Shown one piece after another: positions 17,340 to 27,638 of a stretch of DNA of 64,000 nucleotides (position 1 is the stretch's first letter; every line of letters starts with the position of its first letter). The stretch lies in contig NZ_AP022608.1 of NCBI RefSeq assembly GCF_010728925.1, forward strand, positions 1,488,001 to 1,552,000. The letters are read 5' to 3'. The notes under the pieces were generated by a model, which did not search any database, was not told the origin of the DNA, and worked only from the letters and a program-made list of their open reading frames with translations. The DNA is from Mycolicibacterium gadium (GTDB taxonomy: Bacteria; Actinomycetota; Actinomycetes; Mycobacteriales; Mycobacteriaceae). The position numbers and the translations under genes are program-made.

Positions 17340-18026
17340 ATGGCCATCGACGTAACGGTACTGCGGGTATTCACCGACCCCGACGGCAACTTCGGAAATC
17401 CGCTAGGCGTTGTCGACAACAGCACCGTCGAGCCCACCGACCGTCAACGGATCGCCACCCAATTGGGTTACAGCGAAACCATTTTCATCGATCTGCCGCA
17501 AAGCGGCTCCAGCACGGCGCACGCGCGGATCTTCACCCCGGCCGTCGAATTGCCCTTTGCGGGCCATCCGACCGTGGGTGCCTCGTGGTGGCTGCGCGAG
17601 CAGGGTTTCGCCATCAACACCTTGCAGGTGCCCGCGGGCATCGTGCAGGTCACCTACGACGGCGATCTGACGGCCGTGAGTGCGCGTTCGGAATGGGCTC
17701 CGGACTTCGCGATCTATGACCTCGCGTCCGTCGACGAACTGATGGCGGCGGATCCGTCCGACTACACCGATGCGGCCGAGCACTATCTGTGGACCTGGCT
17801 CGACAAAGCCGCCGGAGTGATCCGCTCAAGGATGTTCGCCGCCGATCTCGGCGTCCCGGAGGACGAGGCCACCGGCGCCGCGGCGGTCCGCATCACCGAC
17901 TACCTCAGCCAGGACCTGGAGATCGTGCAGGGTAAGGGGTCGAGAATATCCACCGAGTGGAGCCCCGAGGGCTGGGTGCGGGTCGCAGGGCGCGTCGTCA
18001 ACGACGGTACGAAACAGATCGAGTGA
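17340..18026 (+). CDS. PhzF-family isomerase-like protein (Rv2716-like)
   Basis: A 228-residue PhzF/DapF-fold protein. Family blocks are [31 protein letters not shown] (with the active-site Glu of PhzF), and [20 protein letters not shown]. It is shorter than classical PhzF (about 280 residues). It probably catalyses a proton-shift isomerisation, but the substrate is unknown, and mycobacteria do not make phenazines. Ends ten bases before the convergent nrdR; M. tuberculosis has Rv2717c between these two and it is absent here. Confidence 0.85.
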   Translation: MAIDVTVLRVFTDPDGNFGNPLGVVDNSTVEPTDRQRIATQLGYSETIFIDLPQSGSSTAHARIFTPAVELPFAGHPTVGASWWLREQGFAINTLQVPAGIVQVTYDGDLTAVSARSEWAPDFAIYDLASVDELMAADPSDYTDAAEHYLWTWLDKAAGVIRSRMFAADLGVPEDEATGAAAVRITDYLSQDLEIVQGKGSRISTEWSPEGWVRVAGRVVNDGTKQIE

Positions 18027-18035
18027 GGGGGCGGG

Positions 18036-18506
18036 TCAGCTCTGGGCCGGCTGTGGAGATTCGCGATGCTCACGCAGCTCCTTGATCTCGCGCTCGAAAT
18101 CCTCTGCCGACGTGAATCCGCGGTAGACCGAGGCAAACCGGAGGTAGGCGACTTCGTCGAGGTCACGGAGCGGACCGAGGATGGCCAGGCCCACCTCATT
18201 GCTGGGGACCTCAGCCGAACCGGTGGCTCGCACCGCGTCCTCGACCTGCTGAGCAAGCAGATTCAGCGCGTCGTCGTCGACCGCCCGGCCCTGGCAGGCG
18301 CGGCGCACGCCTTTGACGACCTTCTCCCGGCTGAACGGCTCCGTGACACCGCTGCGTTTGACGACGGCGAGCACCGCCGTCTCGACCGTCGTGAAGCGAC
18401 GACCGCATTCCGGGCATGATCTGCGGCGGCGAATCGCCTGGCCTTCGTCGGTTTCCCGGGAGTCGACCACTCGGGAATCGGGATGACGACAGAACGGACA
18501 GTGCAT
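18036..18506 (-). CDS. nrdR: Transcriptional repressor NrdR of ribonucleotide reductase genes
   Basis: A 156-residue NrdR. The zinc ribbon has Cys3/Cys6 in MHCPFC and Cys31/Cys34 in SCPECG, followed by the ATP-cone domain ([20 protein letters not shown] to about residue 140). With dATP bound it represses ribonucleotide reductase operons. ATG 18506 gives the canonical MHCPFC start with GGAG upstream; a longer frame to 18659 is rejected. Neighbour of the lexA/chiZ pair as in M. tuberculosis Rv2718c. Confidence 0.96.
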   Translation of the reverse strand: MHCPFCRHPDSRVVDSRETDEGQAIRRRRSCPECGRRFTTVETAVLAVVKRSGVTEPFSREKVVKGVRRACQGRAVDDDALNLLAQQVEDAVRATGSAEVPSNEVGLAILGPLRDLDEVAYLRFASVYRGFTSAEDFEREIKELREHRESPQPAQS

Positions 18507-18668
18507 CACCGCTCCTTCGCCACACCACCAAACGACCAACCCGAACGCCTCTGAGCGTACCTGCGCGGGAGTTCGCGAGCCCAGGTTCGTGCTGATTGGC
18601 ACATATCCCATCGTGGTGTTACCGAATACCCTTGCGGGGCTGATGTTTTCACCGCCCACAGCGCACCG

Positions 18669-19118
18669 TCAACTGATCGGTGCGATCAGTGTCTGGCCGG
18701 CATGAATCGCCACCGTGTCGAGTTGGTTGAGTTCGCGGATCCGGTCGACAACGCTTCCCACCGGCGCATCGGGCGCCACTCGGCCCGCCACCTGCTGCAG
18801 CGTTTCGCCCGTCTGCACCTGAACCACCGCGAGCCGGTCGGGCACTGGGGCCGATTCGCCGACGACACCGCCGAACTGTGCCACCAGGCCGAGCCACACT
18901 GTGATGCCTGCGGCGACCATTGCCAACAGGACCGTCGTGACCGGGGTGATGGGGCGGCGCCGGCGCGGAGCGCGCGACACGAGGACACCGGAGCTGCGGT
19001 ACCGCACCGGAGCGCCGCCGGGCCGCCGTGACGGCGGCCGCCGCCGTGCACCCGCGGGCCGGACACCCGGCCTGACCACAGGTGTTGCCTGGATTTCCCG
19101 CGTCTCGAGAATCGTCAT
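18669..19118 (-). CDS. chiZ: LysM-domain cell-wall protein ChiZ (Rv2719c-like), SOS-linked
   Basis: A 149-residue protein with a basic, Arg/Pro-rich cytoplasmic N-terminus, one membrane helix ([20 protein letters not shown], about residues 60-80) and a C-terminal LysM domain ([20 protein letters not shown] to the end) that binds peptidoglycan. M. tuberculosis Rv2719c (ChiZ) is DNA-damage-induced, localises to the septum and delays cell division. ATG 19118 follows GGAAGG. It is divergent from lexA and has a LexA box 70 bases upstream, supporting the same SOS role. Confidence 0.9.
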   Translation of the reverse strand: MTILETREIQATPVVRPGVRPAGARRRPPSRRPGGAPVRYRSSGVLVSRAPRRRRPITPVTTVLLAMVAAGITVWLGLVAQFGGVVGESAPVPDRLAVVQVQTGETLQQVAGRVAPDAPVGSVVDRIRELNQLDTVAIHAGQTLIAPIS

Positions 19119-19186
19119 CTTCCTGCCTTCCGGTCCAAGGTCGTTCGCTTGTGTGTTCGAACATACTCGCTCAGGTGTTCGATTAA

Positions 19187-19202
19187 TAGAACATGTGATC
19201 GA
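19187..19202 (-). promoter_or_regulatory. LexA (SOS) box of chiZ
   Basis: On the minus strand the site reads TCGATCACATGTTCTA, matching the mycobacterial SOS consensus TCGAAC-N4-GTTCGA at 10 of 12 positions, with the same ACAT centre as the lexA box. It lies 69 bases before the chiZ start. Confidence 0.75.
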
Positions 19203-19301
19203 ACTGTTGCCAAACGATAGCGGCACCCACCGACAAGTTCTGATGCCCGAGTCGTCTCCGGGTCGTCAAGGTCTCACCAGCACGTGGCGATCCGACACGC
19301 C

Positions 19302-19317
19302 TCGAACACATGTTTGA
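19302..19317 (+). promoter_or_regulatory. LexA (SOS) box of lexA
   Basis: TCGAACACATGTTTGA matches TCGAAC-N4-GTTCGA at 11 of 12 positions and, from memory, is the same as the site at M. tuberculosis lexA. It lies 31 bases before the lexA ATG, giving autoregulation. Confidence 0.9.
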
Positions 19318-19348
19318 TTAATCGGCGGCCGCGGGCTAGATTCGCGCC

Positions 19349-20050
19349 ATGGACTCCAGCAGCGATACCCCGGGTGGCGCAGCCGGCACCGGCGGGCGCG
19401 GTGGGCTCGACACCGGGCTCACCGAGCGTCAACGCACCATCCTCGATGTGATCCGCGCCTCGGTGACCAGTCGCGGCTATCCCCCGAGCATCAGAGAGAT
19501 CGGCGACGCGGTCGGGCTGACGTCGACGTCGTCGGTGGCCCACCAGTTGCGCACTCTGGAGCGCAAGGGCTATCTGCGACGCGACCCCAACCGGCCACGC
19601 GCCGTGGACGTGCGCGGGGCGGACAGCGGCCCCCCGGTCGTCGCCACCGACGTCGCAGGGTCGGATGCGTTACCGGAGCCGACGTTCGTCCCGGTGTTGG
19701 GCCGCATCGCCGCCGGCGGCCCGATCCTGGCCGAAGAGGCCGTCGAGGATGTTTTCCCGCTACCGCGCGAATTGGTCGGCGAGGGCTCGCTGTTCCTGCT
19801 GAAGGTGGTCGGCGACTCCATGGTCGACGCGGCGATCTGTGACGGCGACTGGGTGGTCGTGCGTCAACAGAACGTTGCCGACAACGGCGACATCGTCGCC
19901 GCGATGATCGACGGTGAGGCGACGGTGAAGACGTTCAAGCGCACGCGCGGTCAGGTATGGCTGATGCCGCACAACCCGGCGTTCGATCCGATTCCCGGTA
20001 ACGACGCCGCCGTGCTTGGCAAGGTCGTGACGGTGATCCGTAAGATCTAG
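19349..20050 (+). CDS. lexA: SOS repressor LexA
   Basis: A 233-residue LexA. The N-terminal winged helix ([40 protein letters not shown]) binds SOS boxes; the C-terminal S24 peptidase domain has catalytic Ser157 ([11 protein letters not shown]) and Lys194 (EATVKTFKR). The self-cleavage bond is Ala122-Gly123 in GRIAAGGP. RecA filaments trigger cleavage, derepressing chiZ, recA and others; all three have boxes in this window. The stop overlaps the convergent LGFP gene by four bases (CTAG). Confidence 0.97.
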   Translation: MDSSSDTPGGAAGTGGRGGLDTGLTERQRTILDVIRASVTSRGYPPSIREIGDAVGLTSTSSVAHQLRTLERKGYLRRDPNRPRAVDVRGADSGPPVVATDVAGSDALPEPTFVPVLGRIAAGGPILAEEAVEDVFPLPRELVGEGSLFLLKVVGDSMVDAAICDGDWVVVRQQNVADNGDIVAAMIDGEATVKTFKRTRGQVWLMPHNPAFDPIPGNDAAVLGKVVTVIRKI

Positions 20051-22089
20051 CGCGCCTCATCGTCGGTGACGAAACCGTTCACGCGCGCGAGTTCCTCACT
20101 GGCGAACCAGATTTCGGCGCGGGCGTCGTCATATAACGGACTGCTGGGTGTCCAATACACACCAGTCTTGGTATTCGCCTTGACCGGGTAGCCCTCTGGT
20201 GCCTCGTTCGGGTCGTCGAGCGGCACCATGAAAGCAACGCGCTGCGACGGCAGGTCGTCGTCCACCTCGATCCGGGCATGGCGTCCGGTATCGATGAGGG
20301 GGTCGCGCTTGACCGCGGCGGCCGCCGCCGCGGCCGCGATCACCGCTTCGCCGGTCTGAATACGAGTCGGGGCCGTATCGACCGCGTCCGGGTCGTCTTC
20401 ATCGTCGGACTCGCCTTCAGGGGCCGGCGGCTCGTCGTTATCCTTGGCGTCCTCGGCATCCTGCGCGGTCTCCTGAACGCTCGATGCCGACGACGGCGCA
20501 CCCCAAAGGTCTTCCTCCTCGGGCACGGCCTCCGGTGTCATATCCTCGCCCCGGCGGGGCAGTGAGCCCAATTCCTCGCCTGCGTAGCGATCGCCGAACA
20601 TCGCCGCGGCGTACTCGTCGTCGCTGGTCACCCGATCCGGAGCGGCCGCGGTGCTGTACGCGGCATCGGCGTCGCCACTGAACCGGACGTCCTGCATCGC
20701 AAGAGATTCGTCGGGCGCAAAAGGATCGGTCTTGTTGCGGCGCCGCAGCGCGATCGCGAGCACGACGGCTCCGATCACTGCCACCAACGGCACGAGCGCC
20801 AGCAGCCACCACACGTTCGGTTTCCACCACTTGTTGGTGTCGTCCGAATCTGACGCCTGCGGGCTGCCCGGCGTCTCGGGCGCCGACTGCTGACCCGGCA
20901 CCTCGAGTCCGGCCAATTCGGCGGCCAGATTGGCCGGTTCGGTGCTGAAGGTGTTCTTCGTTCGGTCCCACGAAATGACGCCACCGGTGAAGCGCTGCGT
21001 GACGACGTCGCCGGCCTCCGTCTGGTCGGCCATCGGCGCGCCCAGCTCGCCTTTGGCCCCGCCGAGCCGGTCCCAGGCTGCCGCCATGGCACCCCGCACG
21101 ATCACCGCACCGTGATCCGGCGTCCAGAAGATGACCGGCTTGTCCTCGGCCGCGAAGCTGGACATGCGGCTGGCAGTTGACAGCCCGCCATCGACCTCGC
21201 TGGTGAGCGGGAAGCCGAGATCGCCTTCGGGCCCGCCGACGCTCTCGTACTTGGCCAGCACCTGTCCGGTCACGACGTTCGCACCGGTGGCAGGTGTGTA
21301 GAAGATCGCGCCGCCGGCGAAGTTCTGCCTCAGTCCGTCCTTGCCGACCGGGAAGGGCGCTCCGTCGGCGGCGCCCAGCGGCCCCAGCGGTCCTCCGGCG
21401 GCGCGCCGGGCGGCATTGATCGCCGCGGTCGGATCATCGGGAAACTGCAGGTCGCCCAACTGAGCTGCAAGTTCCGGCGGCACGGTGGTGAAGGACTTCT
21501 TGCGAATGTCATACGACAATTCGCCGCCGGTGAACTTCTGCGAGACGGCGTCGCCCTTGTAGACCTCGTCCTCCGCTGGTACGCCGAGTGTGCCCGACGA
21601 ACCACCGAGCTTGTCCCACGCGGCGTTGATCGGCCCACGGACCACACGTGCGCCGGTCGCAGGTGTGAAGAAGATGACCGGCTTGTCCGTCGCGCTGAAC
21701 GTGACGTTTCGACTGTCCGGCGCTCGCCCGGGCCCCTCATCGATGGTGGGGAACCCCAGATCACTGTCGGCTGGGCCACCGAGCGACTCGTACTTCTCCA
21801 AGATGGCACCCTGTACGAAGTGTGCGCCGGTCGCAGGCGTGAAGAAGATCTTGCCGCCAGCGAAGTTTTGGCCGAAACCGGGGCCGGCCGGGTAGACGCC
21901 GCCGTTTTTGGGTCCCAGTGGGCCGCCGTCACCGCCGCTGGCCTCCCACGCCGCGGTTATCGCTGCGTTAGCGTCGGCATCCGGTTGCGCCGCCGTGATC
22001 GGTGCCAACAAGACAGCCATCGACAATGTCAGCAAACTGATTCCGAGCCGATAACGCACCATGCGGCGCCGACTCTGCTGCCCGCTCAT
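20047..22089 (-). CDS. LGFP-repeat envelope protein with transmembrane anchor (Rv2721c-like)
   Basis: A 680-residue protein. A signal peptide (cleavage expected near residue 34, after ITAA) precedes an extracellular part of about six LGFP-type repeats; examples are [20 protein letters not shown] and the degenerate [10 protein letters not shown], each with an [12 protein letters not shown] strand. A single helix at about residues 428-448 is followed by RRRNK and a long acidic cytoplasmic tail. LGFP repeats are linked to cell-wall attachment in Corynebacteriales. ATG 22089 follows GGGAGGG; the 42 extra codons of the longer frame look non-coding. It corresponds to Rv2721c. Confidence 0.85.
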   Translation of the reverse strand: MSGQQSRRRMVRYRLGISLLTLSMAVLLAPITAAQPDADANAAITAAWEASGGDGGPLGPKNGGVYPAGPGFGQNFAGGKIFFTPATGAHFVQGAILEKYESLGGPADSDLGFPTIDEGPGRAPDSRNVTFSATDKPVIFFTPATGARVVRGPINAAWDKLGGSSGTLGVPAEDEVYKGDAVSQKFTGGELSYDIRKKSFTTVPPELAAQLGDLQFPDDPTAAINAARRAAGGPLGPLGAADGAPFPVGKDGLRQNFAGGAIFYTPATGANVVTGQVLAKYESVGGPEGDLGFPLTSEVDGGLSTASRMSSFAAEDKPVIFWTPDHGAVIVRGAMAAAWDRLGGAKGELGAPMADQTEAGDVVTQRFTGGVISWDRTKNTFSTEPANLAAELAGLEVPGQQSAPETPGSPQASDSDDTNKWWKPNVWWLLALVPLVAVIGAVVLAIALRRRNKTDPFAPDESLAMQDVRFSGDADAAYSTAAAPDRVTSDDEYAAAMFGDRYAGEELGSLPRRGEDMTPEAVPEEEDLWGAPSSASSVQETAQDAEDAKDNDEPPAPEGESDDEDDPDAVDTAPTRIQTGEAVIAAAAAAAAVKRDPLIDTGRHARIEVDDDLPSQRVAFMVPLDDPNEAPEGYPVKANTKTGVYWTPSSPLYDDARAEIWFASEELARVNGFVTDDEAR

Positions 22090-22507
22090 TGACCCTCCCA
22101 CAGTCGGCGCAAATTCCATGAAACGTATCGCGCCCGTCAACTGTCCGTCAGAAGACGTTGATAACCAAAGAACACACGCAAACTCTGAGACAGAAAATAC
22201 CTCGGCTATGTGCAAAATCTTCGGATCTTGCCCAGCGAAGCGCCGAATCGAATTGCCCGGCGACCGGATACAAGAAACTCATATCGGAATGAAATCGGGG
22301 TTTATGTGCGCCCGACATCTACGGTGACCATACGCAGCCATCGCTTTTGACTCCCGGCTCGCGAGTTCTGTTGCCGCGGCAGCTATACCGCTATCAACCG
22401 ACGCCGGACAGCGATGTGACGTCAGCCACCATGGCGCGGAATGGGTTTAGCGAACCGCCTAATCGGGGATCTGATGACCACCTGACCCCTCAGCAAGGAG
22501 ACAACGA
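22090..22507. other. 418-base intergenic region between LGFP and csbD genes
   Basis: Divergent promoter region. It holds the SigF-like promoter of csbD at its right end (described separately). The left half is less GC-rich than the surroundings and contains no supported ORF; nothing resembling a tRNA or structured RNA was recognised. Confidence 0.5.
22444..22470 (+). promoter_or_regulatory. SigF-like promoter upstream of csbD
   Basis: GGTTT (22444-22448), 16 bases, then GGGGAT (22465-22470) resembles the mycobacterial SigF consensus GGTTT-N16-GGGTAT with one mismatch in the -10. It lies 37 bases before the CsbD ATG. Confidence 0.6.
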
Positions 22508-22747
22508 ATGTCGGACAAGAACAGCGGACCCGAGGAAGCCATCAAAGGCGTCGTCGAGGGCGTGAAGGGCAAGGTCAAGGAGGTCGCGGGCGCGGTCGCC
22601 GGACGTGACGACCTGTACCGCGAAGGCCAGGCTCAGCAGGACAAGGCCGAGGCCCAGCGCAATGCCGCCCAGAAGGAAGCCGAAGCCGAGGCTGCGCGCG
22701 GCGCAGCCAAGACCGCCGAGAAGCGCCAGGAAGCCGAGCAGAACTAG
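22508..22747 (+). CDS. CsbD-family general stress protein
   Basis: A 79-residue hydrophilic protein preceded by AAGGAG. Residues 10-40 (EEAIKGVVEGVKGKVKEVAG) match the CsbD family, and the rest is an Ala/Glu/Gln/Lys-rich amphipathic or disordered helix. CsbD proteins are among the most strongly induced general stress proteins under alternative sigma factors; their biochemical function is unknown. The SigF-like promoter and the dedicated terminator fit a monocistronic stress gene. M. tuberculosis Rv2722 lies in the same place. Confidence 0.85.
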   Translation: MSDKNSGPEEAIKGVVEGVKGKVKEVAGAVAGRDDLYREGQAQQDKAEAQRNAAQKEAEAEAARGAAKTAEKRQEAEQN

Positions 22748-22754
22748 CTTTACG

Positions 22755-22792
22755 AAAAGGTCCCCGAATCCTCATGGGTTCGGGGATCTTTT
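22755..22792. terminator. Bidirectional Rho-independent-like terminator
   Basis: AAAAGGTCCCCGAA pairs with TTCGGGGATCTTTT over 13 of 14 positions, with a ten-base loop. The A-run on one side and T-run on the other make it a classical intrinsic terminator in both directions, between csbD and the convergent hydrolase gene. Confidence 0.85.
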
Positions 22793-22799
22793 GGCTTTA

Positions 22800-23678
22800 T
22801 CAGGCCAGTGCAGTGAGCAATTCGGCCGCAAGTTCTTTCGGACAGTCGAGAGTCAGAATATGGTTGGCACCGGGGATGAGGTCCGTCCGGACGTCTGGGA
22901 TCAACCGTTGCGCCCTGGCAATCGCTGCGTGCGGACCGCCGCGGTAGATCACTTCGCGATCCCCTATCAAAACCGTTGTCGGCACGGCGATCCGCTGAAG
23001 TGCGTCGTCGGAAAGTACCGTCGGTGGTGTCAACCCGGTGGGGACCGGCTTGTTCGACAGCAGTGCCGTCACGATGAGATCCGCTATGGGGTCGGCCTCC
23101 ACATTCGGCGTACTCGACAGCCACTGCACGAAGTGGCGGGCCCGCTCCGGTGATCGCGAGAGGCTCGCCGAGAATACCCCCTGATAGAACTTGAGAGTAA
23201 TAGGTGCGAATGTCGCTGCTGGACAAAGCAATACAAGACGATGTACAAGTTCGGACGCGTGCAGCGCGAGATTGGCCGCGAGCCAGCCGCCGTAGGAGAG
23301 GCCGACCACCCTTGCCTGCTTGATATCGAGCGCAGCGAACACCCGGCGCAACCATTCCACGAGTTTGACTTTGCCGAGGATCCGTCTGCTGGCAATACTC
23401 TTGTTGCCTTCGATGATCGTGTCCACGCAATAGCACCGATAGGTCGCGCTGAGCGTCTCGATGACCGGACGCCACATGGTCGCGGTGGCCGCCGCCCCGT
23501 GCAGGAGAACAAGCGGCGGCGCCGACTCCGGACCACTCACGATCACATGCGTGGCGCCGAATTCGGTAGTGAGGTCGCGCTCTTCGCAATCGACGGGTCA
23601 GTCGGCGACGACGGCGTCGTATTTGGCGATGAACTCGTCGCGCGCCCGCGGGTGGCGGAAGGGGTCGAGCCGCGTCAT
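22800..23678 (-). pseudogene. Alpha/beta hydrolase gene interrupted by an in-frame TGA at codon 27
   Basis: The open part (22800-23546, 248 residues from an internal GTG) is a plausible alpha/beta hydrolase: LVLLHGAAATATMW, nucleophile elbow GLSYGGW, the acid in VLIGDREVIY and the His in IPGANHILTL. In the same frame, coding sequence continues upstream to an ATG at 23678, giving a family-like N-terminus (TRLDPFRHPRARDEFIAKYD), but codon 27 at 23598-23600 is TGA where TGG (Trp) would fit. So the gene is either a recent nonsense mutant or is translated from a downstream start as a protein shortened by about 44 residues. The catalytic core is intact either way. Sequencing error is possible. Confidence 0.65.
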
Positions 23679-23702
23679 CCGCCGATGGTATCGGCGCCCA
23701 AC

Positions 23703-25118
23703 CTAGAACGTTGAGTATTCGCTCAACGTGGCCGCCAACGGAATCGGCACGCGAGCCTTGATCCTCGTGCCGTCGGCGGTGTGCTCGGTCGCATCAATGC
23801 GACCGTCGGCATGCACCTTGTTGACCAGATCGCCGCGGTCATAGGGAATCGTCACATCCACCGCCGTGTCCGTCGGAGCGATGAGTTCGGCCATCCGCTG
23901 CTGCAGCCGCCCCAGACCGTCACCCGTGTGTGCGGAGACGAACACCGCATCCGGCAGGGCCCGCCGAAGCTGCGCCAGCGCGAGGTCGTCTGCTACGTCG
24001 ATCTTGTTGACCACCACCAGCTCTGGGACCGGTTTGCCGTCATGATCGGTAACCACCTCGTTGACCACTTGGCGCACCGCGTTGATCTGCGCCAGCGGGC
24101 CGACATCGGAGCCGTCGACGACATGCACGAGCAGGTCGGCGTCGACGACCTCCTCCAGAGTAGACCGAAACGCCTCGACCAACTGGGTCGGCAGGTGCCG
24201 GACGAACCCCACCGTGTCGGTCAGGACGAAGGGCCGGCCGTCGGCGAATTCCCCACGGCGCGTTGTCGGTTCGAGCGTGGCGAACAATGCGTTCTCCACG
24301 AGGACACCGGCGCCGGTCAGTGCGTTGAGAAGACTCGACTTGCCCGCGTTGGTGTAGCCGACGATCGCGATCGACGCCACATCGCTGGCCAGCCGGCGGC
24401 TGCGCTGGGTGTCGCGAATCTTCTTCATGTCCTTGATTTCGCGGCGCAGCTTGGACATTCGCTCGCGGATGCGCCTGCGGTCCGTCTCGATCTTCGTCTC
24501 GCCCGGCCCGCGGGTACCCACACCGCCACCGGCTCCGCCGGCCCGGCCCCCGGCCTGCCGGGACATCGACTCACCCCAGCCGCGCAGCCTGGGCAGCATG
24601 TACTCCATCTGCGCGTACGCCACCTGCGCTTTACCTTCGCGGCTCGTGGCGTGCTGGGCGAAGATGTCAAGGATCAGCGCGGTCCGGTCGATCACCTTGA
24701 CCTTGACGGCCTTCTCCAGCGCGTTGAGCTGCGCAGGGCTCAGCTCTCCGTCACAGATCACCGTGTCGGCCCCGGTCGCAAGCACCACTTCACGCAGTTC
24801 CTGCGCCTTGCCCGAGCCGATGTACGTCGACGGGTCCGGCTTGTCGCGGCGCTGCACGAGACCTTCGAGCACCTGTGAGCCGGCGGTCTCGGCGAGCGCG
24901 GCGAGCTCGGCCATGCTGGCGTCGACGTCCGCGGCGCTGCCCTCGGTCCACACGCCGACCAGCACGACGCGTTCCAGCCGAAGCTGGCGGTATTCGACCT
25001 CGGAGACGTCGGAGAGTTCGGTCGACAAACCCACCACGCGGCGCAGCGCCGCGCGGTCTTCGAGGGCGAGCTCACCCGCGCTGGGTGTCTCGTTGACTGG
25101 GAATTTGGGATACGTCAT
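23703..25118 (-). CDS. hflX: GTPase HflX (ribosome rescue/splitting factor)
   Basis: A 471-residue HflX. The N-terminal HflX domain contains DPSTYIGSGKAQELREVVLA; a Gly-rich linker RAGGAGGGVGTRGPGETKIE precedes a coiled coil; the G domain has G1 GYTNAGKSS, G3 DTVGF and G4 NKID. HflX splits stalled 70S ribosomes under heat and antibiotic stress, and in mycobacteria it is linked to macrolide tolerance. ATG 25118 gives the usual N-terminus; the alternative at 25160 nearly touches the dapF stop. Downstream of dapF with a 45-base gap. Confidence 0.95.
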   Translation of the reverse strand: MTYPKFPVNETPSAGELALEDRAALRRVVGLSTELSDVSEVEYRQLRLERVVLVGVWTEGSAADVDASMAELAALAETAGSQVLEGLVQRRDKPDPSTYIGSGKAQELREVVLATGADTVICDGELSPAQLNALEKAVKVKVIDRTALILDIFAQHATSREGKAQVAYAQMEYMLPRLRGWGESMSRQAGGRAGGAGGGVGTRGPGETKIETDRRRIRERMSKLRREIKDMKKIRDTQRSRRLASDVASIAIVGYTNAGKSSLLNALTGAGVLVENALFATLEPTTRRGEFADGRPFVLTDTVGFVRHLPTQLVEAFRSTLEEVVDADLLVHVVDGSDVGPLAQINAVRQVVNEVVTDHDGKPVPELVVVNKIDVADDLALAQLRRALPDAVFVSAHTGDGLGRLQQRMAELIAPTDTAVDVTIPYDRGDLVNKVHADGRIDATEHTADGTRIKARVPIPLAATLSEYSTF

Positions 25119-25163
25119 AAGCGAATACAGACTGGCACGGCCGGTGCTGCCGATGCACATGAA

Positions 25164-26036
25164 TTAACGCTGGGCGGCACGCCACCATTCCTCGGATAGT
25201 TCGCCCTCGGCCACCAGGACTGACGGGCCGCGGAGGTAGCTGGACGCGTCGGTGATCGTGACGGTGACGGCGCCGCCGGGGATGTGCACCCGCAGTGTGC
25301 CGGTGCCCGCACCTCCGTACGCCAGCGCCGCGACGGCAGCAGCGACGGTTCCGGTGCCACAGGAACGCGTCTCGCCGACACCACGCTCGTGCACCCGCAT
25401 GGACACGGCCCCGTCCACCGGAGCCGTCAGCACCTCGATGTTGACTCCTTCGGGGAATTGCGCGCGGTCGAACGACACCGGCGCCGCGACGTCCAACGCC
25501 GCCAGTTCGCCGAACGTCATGACGGGGTCGACGCACGCCAGATGCGGATTGCCCACATCGATCGCCAGGCCCGCGAACGGTCTGCCGCCAACGATCGCCT
25601 CGCCGACACCCAGTTGGTTGGTCTTGCCCATCTCGACGGTGACATCCGCGCGCGTGGCGTCCCAGTCGTGCAGCACGACCGGCCGCGGACCCGCCAGCGA
25701 TCCGACGACGAACTCGTCGCGGCTCTCCAACCCAGAAACGCGCAGGTAGTGCGCGAATACCCGGACCCCGTTGCCGCACATCTGCGCAATCGACCCGTCG
25801 GCGTTGCGGTAGTCCATGTACCAGTCGTCCGGGGCCACGCCCTCGGGAATCCGGTCGAAGACCCCCGCCGAATGCGCCGCGGCCGCCCTGGTGACCCGCA
25901 GGACGCCGTCGGCACCGAGACCCTGGCGGCGGTCGCACAGCGCGGCCACCGCGGCGGGGGGCAGCGTCAATTCGCCGTCGGGGTCGGGCAACACCACAAA
26001 GTCGTTCTGGGTGCCGTGCCCTTTGGCGAACTTCAC
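25164..26036 (-). CDS. dapF: Diaminopimelate epimerase DapF
   Basis: A 290-residue PLP-independent epimerase converting LL- to meso-diaminopimelate for lysine and peptidoglycan synthesis. The two catalytic cysteines are visible in [16 protein letters not shown] (Cys87) and [13 protein letters not shown]. It starts with GTG at 26036, giving the canonical [16 protein letters not shown]-terminus, two nucleotide triplets beyond the miaA stop, so it is coupled to miaA. The longer frame to 26210 lies inside miaA and is rejected. Confidence 0.96.
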   Translation of the reverse strand: MKFAKGHGTQNDFVVLPDPDGELTLPPAAVAALCDRRQGLGADGVLRVTRAAAAHSAGVFDRIPEGVAPDDWYMDYRNADGSIAQMCGNGVRVFAHYLRVSGLESRDEFVVGSLAGPRPVVLHDWDATRADVTVEMGKTNQLGVGEAIVGGRPFAGLAIDVGNPHLACVDPVMTFGELAALDVAAPVSFDRAQFPEGVNIEVLTAPVDGAVSMRVHERGVGETRSCGTGTVAAAVAALAYGGAGTGTLRVHIPGGAVTVTITDASSYLRGPSVLVAEGELSEEWWRAAQR

Positions 26037-26040
26037 CTGC

Positions 26041-26949
26041 TCAGGATACGTCCCGCCAGATGCGCAGCGTTTCCTCGACGGTGCCGGCCGCTGCCCCGTC
26101 GAGCCAACTGATGCGGTGGTCGCGACGAAACCACGACCGCTGCCTGCGCACATAACGCCGGGTTCCGACGAACGTCGGTTCGCGTGCCGCCGTCCCGTCG
26201 TTGCCGTCATCGAGGTCGGCGATCACCTGGGCGTACCCGAGTGCCCTGGAGGCTGTCACACCGTTGCGCAGGCCGCGGTCCAGCAGTGCGCGGACCTCCT
26301 CCACCAGTCCATCGCGGAACATCTTGTCGGTGCGCTGCGCCAGACGCTCTTCGAGAAGCGTTGTCTCCCAATCGATTCCGATAATCACGGTGTCCCATCG
26401 AGGAGCACCGATCGCCGGGAAGGATGCGGCGAACGGCTGGCCCGTCAACTCGACCACCTCCAGCGCGCGCACGATACGGCGTCCGTCGGTGGGCAGGATC
26501 GACGCGGCGGCGTCGGCGTCCACCCCTGCCAGCTCCCCGTGCAGGGCGCCGACACCGACCTCGGCGAGGCGTTGCTCGTACTTGGCACGCACGGCCGGGT
26601 CTGTCGCGGGGAAGGTCCATTCGTCGAGCAGTGATTGGACGTACATCATCGATCCGCCGACGACGACCGGCACCGCGCCACGGTCGGCGATGGCCTCGAC
26701 GTCCGCGGCGGCGGCCTGCTGGTAGCGGGCCACGCTCGCCGTTTCGGTCACCTCGAGGACGTCGAGCTGATGATGCGGGATGCCGCGCCGCTCGGCGACC
26801 GTCAGTTTCGCGGTCCCGATGTCCATGCCGCGGTAGAGCTGCATGGCATCGGCATTCACGATTTCGCCGCCGAGGCGTTCGGCCACCGCCAGCGCAAGCT
26901 CGGACTTTCCTGTGCCGGTCGGGCCGACGATCGCGATCGGACGCGTCAT
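26041..26949 (-). CDS. miaA: tRNA dimethylallyltransferase MiaA
   Basis: A 302-residue enzyme adding a dimethylallyl group to N6 of A37 in tRNAs reading U-initial codons. The P-loop is GPTGTGKSE (from residue 9), followed by [18 protein letters not shown] and the tRNA-contacting block [14 protein letters not shown]. MiaB, acting next on the same base, is encoded 5 kb away in this window. The ATG overlaps the stop of the upstream gene by four bases. Confidence 0.96.
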   Translation of the reverse strand: MTRPIAIVGPTGTGKSELALAVAERLGGEIVNADAMQLYRGMDIGTAKLTVAERRGIPHHQLDVLEVTETASVARYQQAAAADVEAIADRGAVPVVVGGSMMYVQSLLDEWTFPATDPAVRAKYEQRLAEVGVGALHGELAGVDADAAASILPTDGRRIVRALEVVELTGQPFAASFPAIGAPRWDTVIIGIDWETTLLEERLAQRTDKMFRDGLVEEVRALLDRGLRNGVTASRALGYAQVIADLDDGNDGTAAREPTFVGTRRYVRRQRSWFRRDHRISWLDGAAAGTVEETLRIWRDVS

Positions 26950-27629
26950 GGACGCCAGACGCCCACGAAGTATCCGACACCATAGGGCGCACCACGGTAT
27001 AGCTCCTTGACCGACCGCGGCTCGGGCTCGAGTCCGGCCAGCACCTGGTAGGCCACCCGGCCGACGATCGTGGCCGGCAGCCGAGCGAGCGCCGTCGCAT
27101 CGCCAGTGGCCAGCGCCTCATCGAGGGCGGCCTGTACGGGGATCGAATCCGGGTCGTAGCCGCCGGGCGCGGGCTGGGTCAGGGTGTTCGCGCCGTCGGC
27201 GACGACGAGAACCCCGACGGGGTCGGCGGCCGCGTCGATCTCGGCGCGCAGCCGCCGACCGAGGTCCAGCGCCACGCCGGCACCATGGTCGTCGGCGTAG
27301 ATCCGCACCTCGGTGGTCGCGTCGGGGTTGACCTGCCCGCGCAGCCAGCCGGCCACCAACGCGCACAACGGCAGTTCCGTCGGCGCGCCGGAGTCGTCGG
27401 CCGACAACGCAACCCGCACGTCGACGCCGTAGCCGGCGAACGTCCCGGTGTGCGGGGGTGTCACGCCGCCGTCGGTGCGTCCGGCTCCGACGGCGATCCA
27501 CCGCGCGGGCAGTGCCGCCGCGGCGGTGAACAGCGCCTCACGCAAGCCGGCCAGCTCGGCTGCCCCACCCGAGGCCAGTTCGGGCACCATGACGGGTGCC
27601 GACGGGACGATCGCGATGGCGCTCAGCAC
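26946..27629 (-). CDS. Conserved protein, Rv2728c-like (possible extradiol-dioxygenase-like fold)
   Basis: A 227-residue Ala-rich protein starting at GTG 27629, with TAGCGT six bases upstream, so it may be leaderless. The opening [18 protein letters not shown] and the segment [20 protein letters not shown] resemble class III extradiol ring-cleavage dioxygenase (LigB) subunits, but no metal-ligand set can be named with confidence. It heads an apparent operon with miaA and dapF, matching Rv2728c. Function unknown. Confidence 0.7.
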   Translation of the reverse strand: MLSAIAIVPSAPVMVPELASGGAAELAGLREALFTAAAALPARWIAVGAGRTDGGVTPPHTGTFAGYGVDVRVALSADDSGAPTELPLCALVAGWLRGQVNPDATTEVRIYADDHGAGVALDLGRRLRAEIDAAADPVGVLVVADGANTLTQPAPGGYDPDSIPVQAALDEALATGDATALARLPATIVGRVAYQVLAGLEPEPRSVKELYRGAPYGVGYFVGVWRP

Positions 27630-27638
27630 GTGACCACG

